DNA of 27,482 nt, from NCBI GenBank assembly GCA_910588885.1, contig CAJUSQ010000013.1, forward strand, positions 1 to 27,482, written 5' to 3'. The first letter of the stretch is position 1; each line of letters begins with the position of its first letter. A program made the position numbers and the translations under genes. The notes under the pieces were generated by a model that saw only the letters and a program-made list of their open reading frames with translations, did no database searches and was not told where the DNA came from. This DNA is from an uncultured Lachnospiraceae bacterium. Its GTDB lineage: Bacteria > Bacillota > Clostridia > Lachnospirales > Lachnospiraceae. Shown here one piece after another: positions 22,101 through 27,482 of this stretch.

Positions 22101-25100
22101 TTTAACGATGTGAAGGGCACGCTTGATGTCAATTATACCTTAATCGGAGGCCGGATCTATGCGTATGGAAACGGGGCCGGCGGCTGCATCGGCGTAAATG
22201 CGTCCCCGGATATTTTAACCGGGTCCCTGGAGATCAAACCCTCCAGCGTCCAGGGCGTCTACTATGTGGGCGGCTGTATCGGGGCGAATGTGGTAGATTT
22301 GCAGGAAGATGTGGAGATGGGCGATATTCGGGCGGACAATGTTCTGGGCAGCATTGCCGGAGAAGCTTATACCGGAGGTATCATCGGCTATCAGCGGACC
22401 TATACAAAAGACCAGCTGACAGAGGCCCATGGAGCGGAGGTTTCCCTTTTGGAAGCCCTGCTGGCATCGGCCAACGGGGAAGCAAAAGAGGGCAAAGCGC
22501 TGCTGCCCCAGCTTGGAGCAGGCAATATTCCGACGAAAGTCCTCCCCTCTAAAAATCCCTATCTCCTTACGATTACGGATTTCAGAAACCGGGAGGATGA
22601 TTTGAGCAGCGCCGGGAACAATATCCCGATCCAGTCCTGCATCTATGCGGGGGGATTGGTGGGCTATTGTGAGGAAGACAGCCTTCTGGTATTAAAATAC
22701 TGTAAAAATGCAGGAAATATTTCAAAATATGAAGGCGGAAATCCGACAACGGCCCAGGGAGTTCTTTTGACGGAATATTTGAACCGGAATCAGAATACGC
22801 CCCTTTTGCCGGAGGAGGAACAGGAACTGGAGGGCCTTCGGGTATTTATGGTGGGCGGCGTAGTCAGCGCCAATCTGAAGAACCAGGTCATAGACCACTG
22901 TGCCAATACCGGAAGTATGAACGGCTTTGTAGGCTTAGGCGGCATTGTCGGATTTAATGCCGGAGGCGTGTTCGGCTGCGGCCTGGAGGATAACTTCGGA
23001 AATGCCGCTTTGGATTATATCGGCGGCATTGCAGGGCTGAACCTTTCCGAGGATTCCGAACCTCGCGGATACTCTCGTACCCAAGGAGAACAAACATATG
23101 TTTCGGGGACGATTGCGGACTGCTACACCCAGAGCGGGCGTACCGTTTCCGGCGGCAGCTATGTGGGCGGCATTACAGGCTATAATATGAAAGGCGCCGT
23201 CCTTTCCGGAAACCGGAACGAAGCGAATATTACCGCGGCCGGAGACTATGCGGGCGGCATTGCGGGAGTCAATGCCGGAAAGGTGGAGGTTCTGGCGGAC
23301 ACCAGTCAGGCAGAACGGAGGATTACCGGAAATAACGGCATCGGAATCGGAGGGATTGTAGGCAGGAACGACCGGTCCGGCAGCATTCGGATTCAGGCAT
23401 CGAACGCAGGCAGCGGTTCGGGAAGCGGAACAGGCAGTGGTTCGGGAGCCGGGACTGAGGAAACGGTGGCGGTAAACGAAGGAGTATCAATTACAGGCCG
23501 GGAAAAAGTCGGCGGGATTGTGGGAATCCACAATGGCTCCTTAAGCGCGCAAGAGGGATATCTGACCAACCGGGCAGCCCTGGTACAGGCGTCGGAAGGC
23601 ATGGCCGGCGGGATTGCCGGAGAAGCCGGCGGAGGGATTACCCGGGCCAGGAACCGGGGCCAGGAGGTAAAAGCCAACCGTGGCCCGGCCGGCGGGATTG
23701 TGGCCGTGAATCAGGCGGGGATTACCCTGTCGGAATGCCAGAATCTGGGAAATGTGATCAGTGACGGCGGCTATGCCGGAGGAATTGCAGCGGAAAACCA
23801 GGGTGTGATTCAAGACTGTACGGTGGGAACTACCCTGAAAGGACAGCAGCTGGTGATCCGCAGCCGCAGGAAGCAGGCGGAAGGAGCGGAGATCGGAGCC
23901 GTTTGCGCCGTGAACGACGGCCAAATTTCCGGAAGCATGCCTTTGGGAAATGTAATGTTATCCGGAGATTCGGACACCTTCGGCGGAATTGCCGGGAAAA
24001 ACCGGGGAACTGTGGAAGCGGCTGTTTTGACCTATCTGCCGGAGATTGAAAGTACCGGGAAGGATCTGGCTGTCGGAGGCGGGGCCGGAAGGAATGAAGG
24101 CACCTTAAAAAACCTCACGGCCAAAGGGCTTGAGCTGAAGGACTTTGTCGACTATCGGTATTTAGGCGGCATTGTGGGCGTCAATGAAAAGGATGCCCAT
24201 GGAATCCGCTGCAGCTTTACGGAAGGCATCATAAAAGAGGGGCGGAGCGCCCCGGGGAACTGCTATGGGGGCATTGCCGGAAATAATTACGGCACCCTGG
24301 AAAGCTGTGAGGTTTCGCAGATTACCATGCAGGTGCAGGGTGTCTATACGGCTACCAGCACCAGTACGGCCAGCCAGAAGGAAGCCCTGGCCACCCATGT
24401 GGGCGGCATAGCCGGGAAAAACGAGGAAGGCGGAGAAATCTTAAGCTGCCTGATTACCGGAACCGGAAACCGGATGGAAATCAGCAACGGCATGGCCGGA
24501 GGAATTGCCGGATTTAACAACGGCAGGATTTACCGGTCCGGAGACGAATGTACGGAAGAACTGATGTTTGGATTGACCGGACAGCCGGTGGACCGTACCC
24601 AGACCCTTCTGGACAACGCCGGGAATTTACAGGCAGATCCCTATCATGTGAATTGGGAAAACAACGGGGGAACGCCTCTGGAGAACTATCGCTATGCGAA
24701 CGGAACGAAGGTGACGGAAGGCAAAGGGCTGCTTCTTACGATGGCAGTAAACGGAAACCTGGGCGGGATCACCGCCTACAACGGCCATTCGGGCCAGGTG
24801 AGTTATTGTGCCACCGGAAATTGGTATTTGAACAATAAATCCGACGCCATCGGCGTAGGAACCGGAGGCGTGATCGGAATGAACGAATCCGGATACAGCC
24901 AGTCCTTTCTGGTGAACCGGGCGTTTGTGGGCAGGCAGATTTCCAGGCAGGATACCAACCGTTTTGCGGGAGGGATCATCGGAAATCAGAACAATACCAC
25001 CGAGGAAGGCTGGAAGCTGTCCAGCTGCTTAAATTACGGCACGGTTTACTGTCTGCGCACCCACTATTCCGGCGGGATTTTAGGCCAGTGGACCGGCACC

Positions 25101-27482
25101 GGGGGTACGATTTCAAATTGCTATAATTACGGAAACCTGCAGACGACCTACGGTACCGGCTGGGTGGGAGCTTCCGGCGGCATTGTGGCACAGCTTTACC
25201 ATGCTTATGAGGATAATGAGTATAATATCATAAGCTGCGGGAATTATGGGAATATCTACGGACGTACCGGAAAGAGCAATGTGGACTGTGCCAACGACAG
25301 CGCAGGCATTTTAGGAAATATTACGGCTTATGACGCAAATGCCGATCAGGCCCAAAACTATACGGTCCAGGTATTAGACTGTGTCAACGGCTCCGGGGTG
25401 GAAATTTATTCCGCTTCCATGGCTTCCGGGATTGTGGGCTTTCTGTCCTGTGACAATCCCAGAAAGCAGGAGCAGATCGGGGCTGCGACCCAGAATATTA
25501 CCCTGCGGATCGAACGATGCAGGAATTATGCCAAGGTATTGATGGGCGGCGGAGGAAATAAATTCGCGGCAGGAATTTTCGGGGAACGCTATGCAAAGGC
25601 AGGAGCAGAACATACGTTTATTAATAATTGCTATTCGGTGAACCCGATCTCGTCGGGAACCTATTTGAACCAGAATTACCCGATTATTTCCTATACGGCC
25701 AATACCGGGAATGTTCCGTATCTGAACGCGGCGGAAAATTATTTTCTAAGTGAGGAAGGCACCGCAAACAGCGGATTTCACAGTTTCGGCCTGGTGAACC
25801 AAAACTCCTATACCGTTACGGAACCGGGAGACAGGCTGAAGCGGGCCGGCGCCAAGGTGTATTACCTTTTGAACTATAACGGGGAAGACTATGGGGTGAG
25901 CCTGAATGCCGGCAGTGTGAATAAAAGCCAGCTGAAAATCGAAAATGACATTGTCTATCAAAACAATCGGGAAATCGGGGCTGTTTTGTTTAAAGTTGAC
26001 CAAAGCCTGGAGCCGGGCGCCGATTATTCGAATTTGGCTTCGGTTCTGACCGGAGATAAAAATCCCGGCTCAGGCAAAAAAGAACCCAGCCGTTTCGACG
26101 AGCATGTTCGTTTTGCCTATCAAAAGGTAGAAGATACGAACTATATCCTCCAAAACGGCAGCGGGGCAGAAAGCAGGCAGATGGCGGCGCCGGAACGTGT
26201 TCTTTTGACCAAAAACGGCAGTCAGGCAAGGGTTACGGTAATTCCGGCAGCGGGCACCGACCCCTTCTGCTATACCGGGGAATTATACCGGAAAAACGCG
26301 GACGGGACATCCGAGCTTTTACTGTCAGACCTTACGTTCTATACGGAAGAATATCAGTTCCGGCTGCCGGGCGGCGCAGAGGAGGGAGAAATTTATCTGG
26401 CCTTAAGGGCCTGCAGTATGTTCGAACAGACAGCGCCCTCCGTGCCGGTAACATCCCTTGATTTGTCCGGCCAGGAAATGCTGGTAAGCCCGGACATCCG
26501 GATCGAGCTGAACCCGGACGGGAACGGCTATCGGTTCCGTCTGATGAATCCCGAAGCTTATCCGGCGGATGGAAGCTGGCAGATTTTGGTGAAATTCATG
26601 GACGGAATCCCGGCACTTGCGGGAACACCGGACGGGGAAGGGTATTTTGGCGCCAGGTCTTTCAGCAGTGATTCCCTGCAGCAGCTGCTAGTCCAGGCGG
26701 TGAGCCTTGACAATACCAGGCTGCCTTCGGCACAGATATCCGTTCCGGTTTATCTGCCGGCCTACCGGCCTTCCATCACATTGAACGAAGCCGGAAGCAG
26801 TACCGGGAAAGCAAAACCCGGCGTGACCATAAGCGGTACCACCCTGGCGGATTTTGGCATGACGGTGACCTTGGATGCGTCTAACTCCGGAAATGTGACG
26901 ACGCCCCCTGTTTACCGGGCGGAGCTTTTGGGAGACTGGAAGGACAGCAGCGGAACGGTGTATCCCGATACGGTGCTGGCAAGTACCGAGATTTTGGCCG
27001 CGGCCAACGGTGTCGCAACCGCCGCCTTCGGCAGCCTGCCGGAATATGCGGCAGATGCCGTGAACCTGAAGGTGCGGGTATGGTATGCCCAATCCGGCCT
27101 TGGCCCGGTCTATACTTATTATAATGTTCCGGAAGGGGAAGCAAACATTCGTACCCTGAAATGGGAAATTCCGCCGGGCGGCACAGAACCCCAGTATGTT
27201 TGGGAATATGGGGCAACTCCCGTGCTTTCAGGCGGTGAGTTTGCAGACTGCCGCTGGACAATGGAACAAGTGTTCGAGTTCCTTCCCAGGCCCGTTTTGA
27301 TGGATGGGACAAATGTACTGCCGCCGGAATATGGCACGGATAATCATTTGCAGTATACCTTCCGCTGGGACCAGGGAGTTGGGGAATATCAGCCGGGCGA
27401 TACTTATCTGGTTTCCCTGTCCGGAATAAAAGAGGGCAGGCCCGTATCCCTGGTAACGGACCAGGAGGTATCCGGCAATACC
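19170..27482 (+). CDS. Giant type IV prepilin-like protein with GLUG-like repeats, 3' end outside window
   Basis: One uninterrupted frame of 2771 codons runs from ATG 19170 to the last base; I read it through and met no stop. The N-terminus KKG/FTLTEVIVVLVLIAVV is a textbook prepilin: basic leader, cleavage Gly-Phe, Glu at mature position 5 and a hydrophobic alpha1 helix, then a short pilin-like head. From about residue 410 to 550 the pattern TFTLTGRNMDW, HTLQGNGNQTRISNLRL and IRKLSLQNPRLF resembles the opening of GLUG beta-solenoid adhesins. About 38 GGI(V/A/I)G repeats cover residues 617-2144, and non-repetitive, probably beta-rich segments follow. The protein would be assembled or tethered by the pilus machinery, cell surface exposed. 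Ribosome site: AGGTAGG (19161-19167). Known modular pilins carry extra domains, but this size is exceptional. Function as an adhesin is inferred. Confidence 0.93.
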   Translation, partial: MKKVWKKGFTLTEVIVVLVLIAVVAAVAIPAAIRYQKQAEFRKNESNAKTAYLAAESALTWYRSSGAWEEFRKEVIQYGVCNDTFGEGDKEKNRIYAITLNSSKAPAKSPSQELVRRLLSGSAYDKDVLNAAIAIEIDIETGQVYSAFYGTKCFSLGYDASDSEGEWNISSNGENRTNYQKRKERLLGYYSVEDVTNVVNLKPVQLKVTSISLVNGETLSLNWASNSKYDNLDVDFEISFYNRENDEKLFSTVVNWYRLRAAGANENQMAGLTLTDKDGNVIGGTSAVWYFPLTYQAADGRNGRFSLVLDGMMSAELLERLEAANLQGNGKELAREYSTSITRLGDEIPVLAAGENPPEIYGVIQAKPTYENMGGDFREYNSGSPMKSNAENTLYADSSLDAVTGLSAEITKFRHLSNLRYYNKEETATFTLTGRNMDWEAEGTGLYDAAASARDADRKVLLWKENEKGAELEFPAIRLLSKKHTLQGNGNQTRISNLRLGAGSIPSDPAIEQMYPGGALDHYSRYLGLFCEAEGTIRKLSLQNPRLFLAGTGGDGTPESMEEFEHMYGVGILCGRSAGTLSDITIKGTDQALTVCLAASRNIIEAGKAEKAPAGIGGFAGILAGKKGDGTLTPLTDSGQAALEKLTMEGKVYGMLPNPPAGQGQDPQVLALDYRYGIGGIFGYAWTEGKTVVKECTNHADVSGNLFAGGIGGGMRGGYKPGETDSEPPALSDCENDGQVRCTVSHKDEEGLLEGRYFGGILGFGRNLRIKDSYSASGRYAKDRYIEKDLSKLLGQYVGGIIGYGSSSQLTGCSTKKGGYILGSDYVGGIAGGLSNDVSNAIVGSEGIDVTTNASYVIGNNYVGGIVGKNDGTEEEITIANCVNNGVAAGYGRYVGGIAGYNGEKGILQDCASYLSDYDGSVFDMIVTKWEAAADCSGGLAGYNNGKILFGEDSQAITVKSVSTVVAGRNFVGGVIGFNDVKGTLDVNYTLIGGRIYAYGNGAGGCIGVNASPDILTGSLEIKPSSVQGVYYVGGCIGANVVDLQEDVEMGDIRADNVLGSIAGEAYTGGIIGYQRTYTKDQLTEAHGAEVSLLEALLASANGEAKEGKALLPQLGAGNIPTKVLPSKNPYLLTITDFRNREDDLSSAGNNIPIQSCIYAGGLVGYCEEDSLLVLKYCKNAGNISKYEGGNPTTAQGVLLTEYLNRNQNTPLLPEEEQELEGLRVFMVGGVVSANLKNQVIDHCANTGSMNGFVGLGGIVGFNAGGVFGCGLEDNFGNAALDYIGGIAGLNLSEDSEPRGYSRTQGEQTYVSGTIADCYTQSGRTVSGGSYVGGITGYNMKGAVLSGNRNEANITAAGDYAGGIAGVNAGKVEVLADTSQAERRITGNNGIGIGGIVGRNDRSGSIRIQASNAGSGSGSGTGSGSGAGTEETVAVNEGVSITGREKVGGIVGIHNGSLSAQEGYLTNRAALVQASEGMAGGIAGEAGGGITRARNRGQEVKANRGPAGGIVAVNQAGITLSECQNLGNVISDGGYAGGIAAENQGVIQDCTVGTTLKGQQLVIRSRRKQAEGAEIGAVCAVNDGQISGSMPLGNVMLSGDSDTFGGIAGKNRGTVEAAVLTYLPEIESTGKDLAVGGGAGRNEGTLKNLTAKGLELKDFVDYRYLGGIVGVNEKDAHGIRCSFTEGIIKEGRSAPGNCYGGIAGNNYGTLESCEVSQITMQVQGVYTATSTSTASQKEALATHVGGIAGKNEEGGEILSCLITGTGNRMEISNGMAGGIAGFNNGRIYRSGDECTEELMFGLTGQPVDRTQTLLDNAGNLQADPYHVNWENNGGTPLENYRYANGTKVTEGKGLLLTMAVNGNLGGITAYNGHSGQVSYCATGNWYLNNKSDAIGVGTGGVIGMNESGYSQSFLVNRAFVGRQISRQDTNRFAGGIIGNQNNTTEEGWKLSSCLNYGTVYCLRTHYSGGILGQWTGTGGTISNCYNYGNLQTTYGTGWVGASGGIVAQLYHAYEDNEYNIISCGNYGNIYGRTGKSNVDCANDSAGILGNITAYDANADQAQNYTVQVLDCVNGSGVEIYSASMASGIVGFLSCDNPRKQEQIGAATQNITLRIERCRNYAKVLMGGGGNKFAAGIFGERYAKAGAEHTFINNCYSVNPISSGTYLNQNYPIISYTANTGNVPYLNAAENYFLSEEGTANSGFHSFGLVNQNSYTVTEPGDRLKRAGAKVYYLLNYNGEDYGVSLNAGSVNKSQLKIENDIVYQNNREIGAVLFKVDQSLEPGADYSNLASVLTGDKNPGSGKKEPSRFDEHVRFAYQKVEDTNYILQNGSGAESRQMAAPERVLLTKNGSQARVTVIPAAGTDPFCYTGELYRKNADGTSELLLSDLTFYTEEYQFRLPGGAEEGEIYLALRACSMFEQTAPSVPVTSLDLSGQEMLVSPDIRIELNPDGNGYRFRLMNPEAYPADGSWQILVKFMDGIPALAGTPDGEGYFGARSFSSDSLQQLLVQAVSLDNTRLPSAQISVPVYLPAYRPSITLNEAGSSTGKAKPGVTISGTTLADFGMTVTLDASNSGNVTTPPVYRAELLGDWKDSSGTVYPDTVLASTEILAAANGVATAAFGSLPEYAADAVNLKVRVWYAQSGLGPVYTYYNVPEGEANIRTLKWEIPPGGTEPQYVWEYGATPVLSGGEFADCRWTMEQVFEFLPRPVLMDGTNVLPPEYGTDNHLQYTFRWDQGVGEYQPGDTYLVSLSGIKEGRPVSLVTDQEVSGNT
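21020..25600 (+). repeat. About 38 GLUG-like repeats in the giant prepilin
   Basis: The protein motif Y(V/A)GGI(V/A/I)G-x-N recurs every 25-60 residues; examples are YVGGIIGYG near 21560, YVGGIAGYN near 21853, YAGGIAGVN near 23253, MAGGIAGFN near 24501 and YSGGILGQW near 25070. Between copies lies a second motif, x-C-x-N-x-G-x-(V/I), with Cys in the same place (ECTNHADV, NCVNNGVA, HCANTGSM, NCYNYGNL, SCGNYGNI). This is the pattern of GLUG repeats (Pfam GLUG family) found in bacterial surface proteins, predicted to form a beta-solenoid. Copies are diverged at DNA level, so the array is old. Confidence 0.88.
23409..23453 (+). repeat. Gly-Ser-rich linker inside the giant prepilin
   Basis: Residues 1414-1428 are almost only Gly and Ser with one Thr and one Ala, encoded by repeated GGCAGC/GGTTCGGGA units. 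The internal DNA repeat (GGCAGCGGTTCGGGAAGCGG versus GGCAGTGGTTCGGGAGCCGG) shows local expansion. It probably forms a flexible loop or hinge between two halves of the solenoid. Confidence 0.8.

Noticed and set aside
19625..25191. Several short frames on both strands inside the giant prepilin
   Set aside because: All are shadows; the single frame from 19170 is continuous and carries the repeat pattern throughout.

Overview
The window reads as chromosomal DNA of an anaerobic Clostridia bacterium, most like Lachnospiraceae. This rests on the ribF ... rpsO-pnp order, scpA-scpB followed by a small soluble chemotaxis-type protein, a tRNA-Gly(CCC) without encoded CCA, consensus sigma-A promoters, strong Shine-Dalgarno sites and intrinsic terminators. 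The assignment is by gene content only; the species cannot be named.

Layout. 1-6415 is a housekeeping block: the 3' end of ribF, a Na/phosphate cotransporter with a PhoU-like tail whose start overlaps ribF, a secreted SH3b-NlpC/P60 cell-wall hydrolase with its own promoter, then rpsO and pnp, each behind a long structured leader. 6615-9173 holds an S8 subtilisin-like protease and a cardiolipin synthase. 9201-9330 is a decaying 29-bp tandem repeat between convergent genes. A D-Ala-D-Ala carboxypeptidase (minus strand) is divergent from a metallophosphoesterase, scpA, scpB and a membrane-less MCP-like protein. tRNA-Gly (minus), an S1-domain RNA-binding protein and an iron-sulfur-flavoprotein-like reductase follow.

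From about 16000 the character changes. An AT-rich stretch carries a small XRE repressor (minus strand) and a consensus rightward promoter flanked by near-identical operator-like repeats. Downstream are three same-strand genes: a PAS-GAF-GGDEF diguanylate cyclase, a PilT-type pilus ATPase whose start overlaps the cyclase stop, and a giant open frame. That frame starts at 19170 with a textbook type IV prepilin leader and stays open to the window edge, at least 2771 codons. It contains about 38 GGI(V/A)G (GLUG-like) repeats followed by non-repetitive, probably beta-rich segments.

The strongest candidate for an undescribed system is this cyclase-PilT-giant pilin unit: a type IV pilin fused to a very large beta-solenoid adhesin-like body, linked genetically to c-di-GMP synthesis and possibly controlled by the XRE repressor. 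Second-tier observations are structured leaders upstream of rpsO, pnp and cls, WalR-like boxes before the NlpC/P60 gene, and several young micro-duplications. Intergenic stretches longer than 300 bases are 13951-14334 (terminators, tRNA-Gly and its promoter) and, on the plus strand, 15937-16734 (terminator, the minus-strand XRE gene, its operators and the promoter).
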